From: JAYEIA01 sp964472505
Lineage (GTDB): Bacteria > Bacteroidota > Bacteroidia > Bacteroidales > JAADGE01
Length of the DNA: 31,322 bases
Direction of reading: 5' to 3'
NCBI GenBank assembly: GCA_964472505.1
Contig: CAYYQW010000046.1
Location: forward strand, 1 to 31,322
Shown here: positions 23,092-31,321 of the stretch, piece after piece
How positions within the stretch are numbered: the first letter of the stretch is position 1
How the letters are laid out: every line of letters starts with the position of its first letter
Program-made: the position numbers and the translations under genes
The notes under the pieces: model-generated
What the model was told of the DNA's origin: nothing
The model's database searches: none
The model's input: the letters and a program-made list of their open reading frames with translations, nothing else

Positions 23092-24621
23092 TTAATGTTT
23101 AAAATGTCTGATACCCGTAAAGACCATGCTCATATTGTTTTGGTTGCAATAGTCTATGGTGTCTTTATCGCGAATAGAGCCGCCGGGTTGAATTACGGCT
23201 GTTATTCCTGCTTTATGTGCAATTTCTGCCGAATCGGCAAAAGGAAAAAAGGCGTCTGAAGCCATAACAGCACCTTTGAGATCAAACTCAAAAGTTTTAG
23301 CTTTTTTAATGGCTTGTTTTAGTGCATCCACGCGCGAAGTTTGTCCAATACCGCCCGCACACAGTTGCTTGTTTTTAGTCAGTACAATGGCGTTGGATTT
23401 GGTATGCTTAACAATTTTCATTGCAAACAAGAGTTCTTCAAGTTCTTCGGTGCTTGGTTTTTTATTTGTTACAAGTTCTAAATCTTCTGAGTTTTCTGTT
23501 TTTTTGTCCCTTTCCTGACTTAGAATGCCGTTAAGTACCGTGCGGTGTTGCATTTTAGAGGGTATGTACTTTTTTTGTATCAGAATTCTGCGATTTTTTT
23601 TAGACTTTAATATTTCAAGGGCATCATCCTCATAAGCCGGAGCTATGATAACTTCAAAAAATATTTTATTGATTTTTTCGGCTGTTTCTTTATCTATCTT
23701 TGAGTTTGTAACGATTATTCCGCCAAATGCCGAAAGCGGGTCACCGGCAAGGGCTGCTTCCCATGCATCTGAAATATTTTGTCGTGTGGCCAGTCCGCAA
23801 GGATTGGTATGTTTTAATACCGCACATGCAGGCTCGTCGGTAAATTCCGAAATCAGGCTTACGGCCGAGTCGATATCCAAAAGATTGTTGTAGGATATTT
23901 CTTTTCCGTGAACCTGTGAAAAAATTTCATCAAATTTGCCGAAGAAAAAGCCTTTTTGGTGAGGGTTTTCTCCGTACCGGAGCGCTCGCACATCTTGAAT
24001 ACTTTCTTTAAATGCGCTGATTGATTTATCTGCATTAAAGTAGTTGAAAATAGCGGTATCGTAATGTGATGAGATATTGAAAGCTTCTGCTGCAAATTGT
24101 TTTCGCGTGTTAAGTGTATTTTTTGCAGGTAAATTTTCTAAAATGCTTTCCAGTTTTGCATATTGTGCTTTGGATGAAACGGTTAAGACTTCTTTGAAAT
24201 TTTTGGCGGCTGCCCGTATCAAAGAAATGCCCCCAATGTCTATTTTTTCAATGATTTCTTTTTCATTATTGCTTTGGCGCAATGTAGCTTCAAAGGGGTA
24301 AAGGTCCACAATGACCAAATCAATTTCCGGTATTTGGTATTCTTTAATTTCTCTCTGGTCCGATTCAATATCGGAACGGCGCAATATGCCGCCAAATATT
24401 TTTGGGTGCAGTGTTTTAACACGTCCTCCGAGTATGGACGGATAATCGCTAATATCTTCAACAGCAGTTACTTCGTAGCCAAGATCTTGAATGTGTTTTG
24501 CCGTACCGCCGGTGGAAATGATCTGAATGCCGGCGTCTTTCAGAAGTTTTAAAATTCTGTCAGTTCCGGATTTATCCCATACAGAAATTAAAGCGGTTTT
24601 AATTAATTTTGTTTTGGTCAT
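23092..24621 (-). CDS. purH: Bifunctional AICAR transformylase / IMP cyclohydrolase
   Basis: PurH carries out the last two steps of IMP synthesis: formylation of AICAR with 10-formyl-THF, then ring closure. The 509-residue protein has the N-terminal MGS-like cyclohydrolase domain ('ALISVWDKSG', 'ISTGGTAKHI', 'LGGRVKTLHPKIFGGIL', 'VDLYPFEATL'). The C-terminal transformylase domain shows 'LRYGENPHQKG', 'VLKHTNPCGLA', 'KHTKSNAIVL' and 'GQTSRVDA', with the catalytic Lys-His pair in 'LKHTN'. I chose the ATG at 24621 instead of a GTG 9 nt upstream. It heads the purH-mreB-mreC unit, a conserved order in Bacteroidota. Confidence 0.97.
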   Translation of the reverse strand: MTKTKLIKTALISVWDKSGTDRILKLLKDAGIQIISTGGTAKHIQDLGYEVTAVEDISDYPSILGGRVKTLHPKIFGGILRRSDIESDQREIKEYQIPEIDLVIVDLYPFEATLRQSNNEKEIIEKIDIGGISLIRAAAKNFKEVLTVSSKAQYAKLESILENLPAKNTLNTRKQFAAEAFNISSHYDTAIFNYFNADKSISAFKESIQDVRALRYGENPHQKGFFFGKFDEIFSQVHGKEISYNNLLDIDSAVSLISEFTDEPACAVLKHTNPCGLATRQNISDAWEAALAGDPLSAFGGIIVTNSKIDKETAEKINKIFFEVIIAPAYEDDALEILKSKKNRRILIQKKYIPSKMQHRTVLNGILSQERDKKTENSEDLELVTNKKPSTEELEELLFAMKIVKHTKSNAIVLTKNKQLCAGGIGQTSRVDALKQAIKKAKTFEFDLKGAVMASDAFFPFADSAEIAHKAGITAVIQPGGSIRDKDTIDYCNQNNMSMVFTGIRHFKH

Positions 24622-24645
24622 TGGCCCCACGTTTTTAACAATTTA

Positions 24646-24653
24646 CAAATTTA
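24646..24653 (-). promoter_or_regulatory. Possible -7 element for purH-mreBC
   Basis: The minus strand reads TAAATTTG, matching TAnnTTTG, 24 nt upstream of the purH ATG. No TTTG is seen at the -33 position, so support is partial. Confidence 0.35.
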
Positions 24654-25050
24654 GGAATTATGTTTATTTTTTAAGTAATAATTCTAATATATTTTTACTT
24701 TTTTTTAGTTTTTATCAAAGATTTGGAAATCAAAGAAATAGTTTTCCTCCGATACCGCCTTTTTGAGTTTTTTTATTCGTTGTTTTTGAATAGGAAAGGA
24801 AGCGGGAAATATTATAAATTAAAGTTTGGTAGTTTTCAAATTACTGAAAATAAGAAGTTTGCTTTTTGTAATAACGAGAGTACTCCGAAAAGTCCATGAT
24901 TCAATGAATAAAATCGTAAATGTCTGATAATTAATAACCGACGGGTTAAGCCGTCGGTTATGCAGCAAGCTAATGCATAGGCTCTTAGTCGAAACATAAG
25001 ATTTATTTGCTACATTTCGGAGCAGACTCATATTTGATTTAATTTTGTAT
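24654..25050. other. Long non-coding gap with a structured block
   Basis: About 400 bp between the OB-fold lipoprotein and purH hold no supported gene. The left part (to about 24818) is AT-rich and plain. The right part, roughly 24819-25031, has higher complexity and two adjacent inverted repeats (24935-24960 and 24959-24979). A 70-residue minus-strand frame spans it but looks like a by-product. It may be an intergenic repeat, a small RNA or the scar of a mobile element; none can be shown from one copy. Confidence 0.5.
24935..24960. repeat. Strong GC hairpin in the 24.6-25.0 kb gap
   Basis: Perfect 10-bp arms TAACCGACGG (24935-24944) and CCGTCGGTTA (24951-24960) close a 6-nt loop. A second, weaker repeat (TATGCA 24959-24964, TGCATA 24974-24979) abuts it. 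No T-tract follows on either strand, so it is not a standard terminator, although it lies about 90 nt past the end of the lipoprotein gene. Confidence 0.65.
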
Positions 25051-25437
25051 TTATCGTTCTTCGAATGAGCAATTTACCAGAACTACGTGTTCGTCAAGTC
25101 CTTTACAAATACCTTTTACGGTAACCAAGCTGTTCAGTTCAAGCGGTTTTTTTTGTATGCTTTCCGTGGGTTTAAATATGCATTTAACTCCGTAAGGCGC
25201 TCTGCGTTGAGCAAGAATGACTACCAGACGTTTGTCTTTATCTCTTGTAACTTGCGAGAGGATTCCTTTTACTTCAATTTCTTGATTATAATATCTGCGA
25301 TCGGAGCGGTTTTCATAAAGGTAGTATTGCATGGTAAATTGCGAAGCATCTAAGGGAAAACTTGCTTTTTTTACACGGCATCCCACAGCAGTCAGGAGCA
25401 TAAGGGTAATAACTAATATGATTGATTTATTGGGCAT
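25051..25437 (-). CDS. OB-fold (tRNA_anti-like) lipoprotein
   Basis: A 128-residue protein. The signal peptide 'MPNKSIILVITLMLLTAVGC' ends in a lipobox with Cys20, so it should be a lipoprotein. The mature part has an OB-fold pattern of the tRNA_anti-like type: 'EIEVKGILSQVTRD', 'LVVILAQ...YGVKCIF', 'LNSLVTVKGICKGLDEHVVLVNCSF'. Despite the family name, the exported members have no known nucleic-acid role. I chose the ATG at 25437 over an upstream TTG because it begins the signal peptide. It follows the class II aldolase gene after 41 bp on the same strand and may be the last gene of that operon. Exact function is unknown. Confidence 0.75.
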   Translation of the reverse strand: MPNKSIILVITLMLLTAVGCRVKKASFPLDASQFTMQYYLYENRSDRRYYNQEIEVKGILSQVTRDKDKRLVVILAQRRAPYGVKCIFKPTESIQKKPLELNSLVTVKGICKGLDEHVVLVNCSFEER

Positions 25438-25478
25438 CTGCTCTGTTTTCAGCAAAAATGCAAAAAACTTTTAGAATG

Positions 25479-26072
25479 TCATAAATATTTTTTTCTGACA
25501 TCTTCAATTATCCGGGCTGCTTCTTCCATGTCTTTCCCCAGAGAAACAAAACCATGATTTTTAAGGATAATAAAGTTTGGATTATTGGGGATTCCCAATA
25601 TTTCGCAAACCAATTCAGGAGTTCCGTAGGCTTGTTCAGTTTCCGTTTCAGGTATATCTGTTGTATCGGCCAAGCGAATAATGGCATCATCGTGGCCGTG
25701 AAAAATAGCATTAATTCCCGGGCGAGCTCTGTAAAGGGCACCGTGCATCAAACTTTCTGAGGAAGGGTTGCGCTTGCAAACGGCTTCAACAGCATTATTC
25801 TCTATTTCAATTTTATGGATGGCGGCAAAATCGCTGTTTGGCATTTCGGGGCGTAGCTTTGTACTTGAACAGGTTATAATGAATGCATCGCTTGATTTTG
25901 CTACTTTGAAACTTAAATTGCCCGCTGAACCGTCTTCATTTTCCGGGGCATAATTTAGCTTGTGAAATGCTGCGCAGTATTTCTTTAGTTTCGGTAACAA
26001 ATTGTGATTTGGGCTTTCTTCAGAAATTACTTTTAGCTTGAATTTTATTCCTGTATAATTTTCACTTGACAT
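25479..26072 (-). CDS. Class II aldolase/adducin family protein
   Basis: A 197-residue zinc-dependent aldolase-family protein. The active site resembles L-fuculose-1-phosphate aldolase: phosphate-binding 'GSAGNLSF', catalytic E106 in 'PSSESLMHGALYRARP', zinc ligands H125 and H127 in 'FHGHDD', and H173 in 'KNHGF'. All three zinc ligands are kept, so it should be active. Its start overlaps the end of the mtnA-type gene by 11 bp, so the two act together. Two roles fit: methylthioribulose-1-phosphate dehydratase (MtnB), or an aldolase that splits 5-deoxy- or 5-methylthio-ribulose-1-phosphate to DHAP and an aldehyde. The absence of later methionine-salvage genes nearby favours the second, but this is inference. 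Confidence 0.85.
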   Translation of the reverse strand: MSSENYTGIKFKLKVISEESPNHNLLPKLKKYCAAFHKLNYAPENEDGSAGNLSFKVAKSSDAFIITCSSTKLRPEMPNSDFAAIHKIEIENNAVEAVCKRNPSSESLMHGALYRARPGINAIFHGHDDAIIRLADTTDIPETETEQAYGTPELVCEILGIPNNPNFIILKNHGFVSLGKDMEEAARIIEDVRKKYL

Positions 26073-27111
26073 AGTGTTTTATTTTTTGCATTTCAGAAAC
26101 TTTGAAAATTCCTCTCGGTGTTATAAAACCGGTAATCAGTTCAGACGGGCTTATATCAAAAGCCGGATTAAAAACGGGGCTTCCCGGCGAAACCACTTGA
26201 ATACTTCGAATATTTCCTTCGGAATCCGGGCCTGTCTGCCGAAGTACTTCATCGTGCTTACGTTCTTCAATGGTGATTTCTTGTCCGCTTGGCGTATCAA
26301 AATCAAAAGTAGAAAAAGGCGCTGCCACATAAAAGGGAATTCCGTAATATTTGGCTGCAATGGCTTTTTCGAGCGTTCCTATTTTATTGGCGGTGTCGCC
26401 GTTAGCAACAATACGGTCGGCTCCGGTTATCAGTAAATCTATTATTCCGGATGCCATGAGCCATGCCGCTGCATTGTCCGGAATAACTGTGTGCGGAACA
26501 CCGGCTTCGTGCAGTTCGTAGGCTGTCAGACGAGCGCCTTGCGAGCGCGGGCGGGTTTCATCAACATATACGTGAATTGCTTTACCTTTGCGATGTGCTT
26601 CGTATATTGGGGCGGTGGCTGAGCCGTGATCCACAATGGCCAAACGACCGGCATTACAATGTGTTAATACGGAAGCTTTTTCGGGAAGAATTTCGTTGCC
26701 GTAAACACCGATAGAGTAGGCCGCTTCCACTATTTCATCTGCGAAAGCCTGCGCTTCTTCCACTGCTTTTTGCGGCGATTGCAAGGCTGCCCGAAAAACC
26801 CTTTCCGTTGCCGTAAACAAATCTTTGGCGGTAGGCCGTGCTGATTCTATCTCTGCTTTTGCTGTTCTAATATATTTTTCATAATCTCCTTTTGCTTTTA
26901 TTGCAGCCTGAGCCAAGGCAAAACCGGCAGCTGCGCCTATTGAACCGGCACCGCGCGTAAGCATTTCTTTTATGGCTTTTACGGTAGCTGTATAGTCTTT
27001 CAATTCAACGGTGTGTTTTTCGAAGGGTAATCGGATTTGATCAATCATGAAAACCGTTTCTCCCTTGAACCAAACGGCGCGTGTGTTATTATCTTTTGTG
27101 GGTGTTGTCAT
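26062..27111 (-). CDS. mtnA: MtnA-type aldose-1-phosphate isomerase
   Basis: A 349-residue member of the eIF2B/MtnA family; MtnA converts 5-methylthioribose-1-phosphate to 5-methylthioribulose-1-phosphate. Catalytic residues are present: C152 in 'THCNAGRLA' and D232 in 'ITGADRI', with 'NKIGT' after it. The phosphate-binding loop reads 'RGAGSIGAAAGFA', where textbook MtnA has RGAPAIG, so the substrate could be a related sugar such as 5-deoxyribose-1-phosphate, or ribose-1,5-bisphosphate as in archaeal relatives. I chose the ATG at 27111 over a TTG 6 nt upstream. It follows the class IV aminotransferase gene by 21 bp and overlaps the aldolase gene by 11 bp. No MTR kinase or MTA phosphorylase gene is in the window. 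Confidence 0.88.
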   Translation of the reverse strand: MTTPTKDNNTRAVWFKGETVFMIDQIRLPFEKHTVELKDYTATVKAIKEMLTRGAGSIGAAAGFALAQAAIKAKGDYEKYIRTAKAEIESARPTAKDLFTATERVFRAALQSPQKAVEEAQAFADEIVEAAYSIGVYGNEILPEKASVLTHCNAGRLAIVDHGSATAPIYEAHRKGKAIHVYVDETRPRSQGARLTAYELHEAGVPHTVIPDNAAAWLMASGIIDLLITGADRIVANGDTANKIGTLEKAIAAKYYGIPFYVAAPFSTFDFDTPSGQEITIEERKHDEVLRQTGPDSEGNIRSIQVVSPGSPVFNPAFDISPSELITGFITPRGIFKVSEMQKIKHYVK

Positions 27112-27132
27112 GGACAAAAAGTTTGCAAATCC

Positions 27133-27972
27133 TTATTCAAATGTAAGCAGGCTTTGCTTAGTTTTTAAATAATTGGTTTTAATTTCGGAATACGCTTCAA
27201 TAATGCTTTTTAGAATCGGATTATTGGTTGAAAACTCAATTTTTTCAATGGAATTAATCGGTAAAATACTTATGGATGTGCCGCTTAAGAAGGCGGAGTC
27301 AAACGATGAAACACTTCCGGCCGGAATGGCTTGCTCTATAAGCGGAATGTTTTGTTCTTTGCATATTTTTAATACAAAACTGCGCGTAATGCCGGGTAGT
27401 ATGTTCTGTGTGGGCGGCGTATAGACTTTCCCGTTACCTATGGCAAAGAAGTTGGATTTACTGCCTTCGGTAAGGTTTTTCTTTTCATTAACCAGTAAGG
27501 CCTCAAAAGCATCATTTTCATTTATGTAAGCTTTTACATTGTGTCTGAGCCGATAATTAATTTGTTTAATCCCGGGTGTTTCTCTGCATGCTTCAAAGAA
27601 AACTGTTCTTACTCCTTTTATGTAGTATTCCGGATCGGGCGTAATATCATTCAAAAAAAATGCAAAGAACTTCGGAGCTTCGTTGGTATTGTATCTAAAC
27701 AGGAATTTTAACCGTCCGTTTTGTAGCTTATTGGTTTTTATCAGGTATTTTACTTGTCGGGATATTTCATTGTCGCTCCACGGAATTATTTTGTTTGATA
27801 ATTTGGCGGAATGCTTCAAACGATTTATATGGTCTTCAAAAAACAAAACTTTACCTTTAATAAGTTTCACTACTTCATAGAGTGCCGTAGTATTTTCAAA
27901 CTCTGAGATATCAAAGTATTTGGTATCTAAAAGTTGAGTGCCCGATAAGAAATATTTTTGGGTGCAAGCCAT
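27133..27972 (-). CDS. Class IV PLP-dependent aminotransferase
   Basis: A fold-type IV PLP enzyme, in the family of branched-chain aminotransferase, D-amino-acid aminotransferase and aminodeoxychorismate lyase. From the ATG at 27972 it has 279 residues. The PLP-binding lysine is probably K136 in 'ETPGIKQINYR', and E169 in 'LTEGSKSNFFAI' with 'ILPGITRSFVL' are the other family signatures. The N-terminal 'LYEVVKLIKGKVLFFEDHINRL' is also typical. The substrate cannot be read from these motifs. An upstream in-frame ATG at 28014 would overlap rluD by 34 bp; I prefer 27972, which starts 8 bp after the rluD stop. It is within the rluD-to-aldolase operon. A role in branched-chain or methionine transamination is possible, not shown. 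Confidence 0.85.
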   Translation of the reverse strand: MACTQKYFLSGTQLLDTKYFDISEFENTTALYEVVKLIKGKVLFFEDHINRLKHSAKLSNKIIPWSDNEISRQVKYLIKTNKLQNGRLKFLFRYNTNEAPKFFAFFLNDITPDPEYYIKGVRTVFFEACRETPGIKQINYRLRHNVKAYINENDAFEALLVNEKKNLTEGSKSNFFAIGNGKVYTPPTQNILPGITRSFVLKICKEQNIPLIEQAIPAGSVSSFDSAFLSGTSISILPINSIEKIEFSTNNPILKSIIEAYSEIKTNYLKTKQSLLTFE

Positions 27973-27980
27973 AGTTGATC

Positions 27981-28994
27981 TTAATATTTTCTGTGTTTTG
28001 TATAATGGCGCCATTTTTCAATCAGGTTTTGCATATCTTCCGGCAGTTCGGAATTGAACTCCATGCGTTTGCCTGTTTCAGGATGGTCAAAACTTAATGT
28101 GCGGGCATGCAATGCTTGACGCGGTAATATTTTGAATGCATTATCCACAAATTGTTTATATTTTGAAAATCGAGTTCCGCGCAGAATTTTATCTCCGCCA
28201 TAGTCGGCATCGTTGAATAAAGGGTGTCCGATGTGTTTCATGTGTGCTCGGATTTGATGCGTGCGGCCGGTTTCCAATTTACATTCTATAATCGATACGT
28301 AGCCCAAATCTTCCAGCACTTTGTAGTGAGTTACGGCATGTTTACCGTGTTCGGCCTCGGGAAATACATGCATAACTTTTCTGTTTTTTGGATGTCGCCC
28401 CAGATGTCCGGTTATGGTTCCGGTTTCTTCTTTTGGCAAACCCCAGACTATGGCCGTGTATAGCCTTCCGGTGGTACGATCGGCAAATTGTTCACCGAGT
28501 TTATTGGCGGCATTTTCTGTTTTGGCTGCCACCAAAAGTCCGGTAGTATCTTTATCCAAACGGTGTACCAAGCCCGGGCGCATACTTTCCGATTGAAAGA
28601 AAGGGTTGTCTTTCAAGTGGTATTTTAAGGCATTAACCAAAGTACCGGCTTCGTGGCTGTATCCGGGGTGTACCACCATTCCGGCTTCTTTGTTTAGTAC
28701 AATGAGGCTTTCGTCTTCATAAACGATATCCAAAGGAATATTTTCTGCTACAAGCTCTGTGTTTTTAGGTTCGTGGTCTTTCATAACCACAATTTCATCG
28801 CCCGGCCTCACTTTATAGTTAGATTTTATCGGTTTATCATTTACCGTTATAAAGCCTTCGTCGGCCGCTTGCTGAATCTTTGTTCGCGAAGCATTTTGAA
28901 TGCGGTCGCGTAAAAATTTGTCAATACGCATCGGCTTCTGCCCGGGATCGGCAGTGAACTTAAAATGTTCAAATTTTTCTGTGTTTTCTTCCAT
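27981..28994 (-). CDS. rluD: RluD-family 23S rRNA pseudouridine synthase
   Basis: Enzymes of this family turn specific uridines of 23S rRNA into pseudouridine (positions 1911, 1915 and 1917 for RluD in Escherichia coli). The 337-residue protein has an N-terminal S4 RNA-binding domain (about residues 20-75, 'RIDKFLRDRIQNASRTKIQ' then 'KVRPGDEIVV') and the catalytic domain with D147 in 'GLVHRLDKDTTGLL'. 'ETGRTHQIRAHMKHIGHPLFND' is split across the later motif region. Length fits RluD rather than the shorter RluA. It is the first gene of a five-gene minus-strand run. The start ATG is at 28994. No clear promoter box was found in the 147-bp gap upstream. Confidence 0.93.
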   Translation of the reverse strand: MEENTEKFEHFKFTADPGQKPMRIDKFLRDRIQNASRTKIQQAADEGFITVNDKPIKSNYKVRPGDEIVVMKDHEPKNTELVAENIPLDIVYEDESLIVLNKEAGMVVHPGYSHEAGTLVNALKYHLKDNPFFQSESMRPGLVHRLDKDTTGLLVAAKTENAANKLGEQFADRTTGRLYTAIVWGLPKEETGTITGHLGRHPKNRKVMHVFPEAEHGKHAVTHYKVLEDLGYVSIIECKLETGRTHQIRAHMKHIGHPLFNDADYGGDKILRGTRFSKYKQFVDNAFKILPRQALHARTLSFDHPETGKRMEFNSELPEDMQNLIEKWRHYTKHRKY

Positions 28995-29067
28995 GAGGGT
29001 TTTACTGCACTTATATGTTTTTGTAATTGTAAAACAGATTTGAAGCTTGTTTTTTATTAATTGAAAA

Positions 29068-29103
29068 AAAGCTCAATGAATCCGTTACGATTAATTGAGC
29101 TTT
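29068..29103 (-). terminator. Terminator after pnp
   Basis: Arms AAAGCTCAAT (29068-29077) and ATTGAGCTTT (29094-29103) pair perfectly with a 16-nt loop. On the minus strand a run of T follows (the A-run at 29064-29070). It lies 38 nt past the pnp stop. Confidence 0.8.
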
Positions 29104-29141
29104 ACAAAACTAAGATTTTTCAATGTTTATGCAAGCGGTTC

Positions 29142-31280
29142 TTAAGCGTTTGATGAATCGTTGTTTTTGTCATCTTTGTTAAGAAGTGCTTTACGCGAAA
29201 GCTTCATTTTTCCGCTTCGTTTATCTAAACCAATGAGTTTCACATCAATTTCATCGCCTTCGTTGATTTCGTCTTCAACTTTTTCAATGCGTTTGTTATC
29301 GATTTCCGAAATGTGGAGTAAACCTTCTTTTCCGGGTAAAATCTCACAAAAAGCTCCAAAGCTCACTACCGATTTCACAAGGGCATGATAGGTTTTTCCT
29401 ACTTCCGGTTCTTCTATCAAGCCTTTAACCATTTGTAAAGCTTTTTCGATGGATTCTTGCGTGGGGCCTGAGATTACTACATTACCCATTTTATCAACTT
29501 CTTCAATGGAGATTTGGGTTTCTGTTTCTTTTTGAATTTTTTGAATCATTTTTCCGCCGGGGCCAATAATGGTTCCAATTTTATCGGAATCAATTTTTAT
29601 GGATACAATACCCGGTACGTGGTCTTTATAGTCTTCTCTGGGTTCCGGAAGTGTTTCCAACATTTTTTTAAGTATATGCAAACGGCCGGCTTTGGATTGT
29701 TCAAGAGCTTTACCGAGTATTTCATAGGAAAGTCCGTCAACTTTTATATCCATTTGGCAAGCTGTAATACCTTTTTCGGTACCGGTAACTTTAAAGTCCA
29801 TATCTCCCAAGTGGTCTTCATCTCCGAGTATATCAGAGAGTACGGTGTATCGGTCGCCGTCGGTTACCAGTCCCATGGCTATTCCGGATACGGGTCGTTT
29901 AATTTTTACGGAAGCATCCATAAGTGCGAGTGTGCCTGCGCATACGGTAGCCATTGATGATGATCCGTTGGATTCTAAAATATCGGATACAATACGAATG
30001 GTATAAGGATTATCTTCGGGCAACATTTTCTTCAATGCTCTTTGCGCCAAATGTCCGTGTCCGATTTCTCTGCGGCTTGTAAAGCGTTTCGGCCTTGCAT
30101 CGCCGGTTGAGAAAGGCGGGAAGTTGTAGTGGAGCAGAAATTTGTCACTGCCTTGTTCCAATACATTATCAACCATTTGTTCGTCTAAAGGAGATCCTAA
30201 AGTAACGCTGGTTAAAGCTTGTGTTTCGCCTCGAGTAAATACGGCTGAACCGTGAGTACCGGGCAGATAATCAATTTCTGACCAAATATCGCGAATTTCT
30301 TCGGGCTTACGGCCGTCAAGTCTCAGTTTGTCTTCAAGCAGGATGTTACGAACAATGTCTTTTTCAATTTCTTTGAAATATTTGTTTGTAAGTTTTTCTT
30401 TGAGATCAAGATCATCGGCATCTGCAAACTGCTCAAGAAATTCGGCTTTCATTTCTTCAAAAGTGTCTTGGCGTTCGTGTTTGGCTGTGCCGTTTTTGAC
30501 TACATCACTAATTTTTGAGCTTACGGCTTGTTTGAGTTGTTCGCGCAGGTCGGCATCGTTTTCTTCATGTTCGTACTCACGTTTTTCAGTTGAACCGACT
30601 TCTTTTTCCAACTCTTTTTGTATGCGGCATTGTTCAATTACGGCTTTGTGACCGAATTGCATGGCTTTCATCAAATCTTCTTCCGAAATTTCGTCCGATT
30701 CGCCTTCTACCATCATAATATTTTCTTCGGTAGCTCCCAGCAGAATGTCGATATCGGCATGCTTAAGTTCGGTTACCGTCGGATTTATCATAAATTCGCC
30801 ATTAATACGCGCAACTCTTACTTCCGACATAGGGCCGGCGAAAGGAATATCACTAACCATAATGGCGGCCGAAGCGGCTAAGCCGGCTAAGGCATCAGGT
30901 AATACTTCCTTATTTCTGTCAGCAGAAATAAGATCTATCGTTACAAAGGTTGAGGCATGATAATCAGCGGGAAATAAGGGGCGCAATGCGCGATCTACAA
31001 GCCTGCATACCAGTATTTCGTTATCGCCGGGTTTGGCTTCTCGTTTTTTAAATCCGCCGGGGAATCGTCCGGCTGAGGCAAAATTTTCTCTGTAATCTAC
31101 CGAAAGCGGCAGAAAATCTAAATCACTTGTGCCGGTTTTTTCGGAAACAATGGTAGCCAAAAGCATGGTGTCACCTTGTTTTACAACTACGGATCCGTCG
31201 GCCTGTTTGGCCATTTTTCCGGTTTCTATGGTAACTTCACGTCCGTTACCGAGATCGATCGTTTTCTTGTGAATGTTCAT
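29142..31280 (-). CDS. pnp: Polyribonucleotide nucleotidyltransferase (PNPase)
   Basis: PNPase degrades RNA from the 3' end with phosphate and can add tails in reverse; it is a core mRNA-decay enzyme. The 712-residue protein has both RNase PH-like domains ('FPGGFKKREAKP', 'RLVDRALRPLFP' in the first; 'RREIGHGHLAQRAL' and the acidic active-site region 'LGDEDHLGDMDFKVTGTEKG' in the second). These are joined by a helical linker (about 220-330), then a KH domain (about 554-622, 'IGTIIGPGGKMIQKI') and an S1 domain (about 623-700, 'VSFGAFCEILPGKEGLLHIS'). A short disordered tail ends the protein. All domains are intact. The ATG at 31280 gives MNIHKKTIDLG. The gene stands alone with its own terminator; rpsO, its usual neighbour, would lie beyond the window edge. 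Confidence 0.97.
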   Translation of the reverse strand: MNIHKKTIDLGNGREVTIETGKMAKQADGSVVVKQGDTMLLATIVSEKTGTSDLDFLPLSVDYRENFASAGRFPGGFKKREAKPGDNEILVCRLVDRALRPLFPADYHASTFVTIDLISADRNKEVLPDALAGLAASAAIMVSDIPFAGPMSEVRVARINGEFMINPTVTELKHADIDILLGATEENIMMVEGESDEISEEDLMKAMQFGHKAVIEQCRIQKELEKEVGSTEKREYEHEENDADLREQLKQAVSSKISDVVKNGTAKHERQDTFEEMKAEFLEQFADADDLDLKEKLTNKYFKEIEKDIVRNILLEDKLRLDGRKPEEIRDIWSEIDYLPGTHGSAVFTRGETQALTSVTLGSPLDEQMVDNVLEQGSDKFLLHYNFPPFSTGDARPKRFTSRREIGHGHLAQRALKKMLPEDNPYTIRIVSDILESNGSSSMATVCAGTLALMDASVKIKRPVSGIAMGLVTDGDRYTVLSDILGDEDHLGDMDFKVTGTEKGITACQMDIKVDGLSYEILGKALEQSKAGRLHILKKMLETLPEPREDYKDHVPGIVSIKIDSDKIGTIIGPGGKMIQKIQKETETQISIEEVDKMGNVVISGPTQESIEKALQMVKGLIEEPEVGKTYHALVKSVVSFGAFCEILPGKEGLLHISEIDNKRIEKVEDEINEGDEIDVKLIGLDKRSGKMKLSRKALLNKDDKNNDSSNA

Positions 31281-31313
31281 TCTTATTTAATTTTCGTGTT
31301 CTGTAAATTTGAA

Positions 31314-31321
31314 CAAATGTA
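31314..31321 (-). promoter_or_regulatory. Possible pnp -7 element
   Basis: The minus strand reads TACATTTG, a full match to TAnnTTTG, 33 nt upstream of the pnp ATG. The -33 box would lie past the window edge and cannot be checked. Confidence 0.4.

Noticed and set aside
24819..25031. 70-residue minus-strand frame as a real protein
   Set aside because: Includes the hairpin arms as coding sequence and shows no domain; better seen as part of a non-coding element.
27133..28014. Longer aminotransferase start at 28014
   Set aside because: The extra 14 residues overlap rluD and do not resemble the family's N-terminus; the ATG at 27972 is favoured.
29514..29957. 147-residue plus-strand frame inside pnp
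   Set aside because: Fully antisense to conserved PNPase domains, with no recognisable domain and no promoter.
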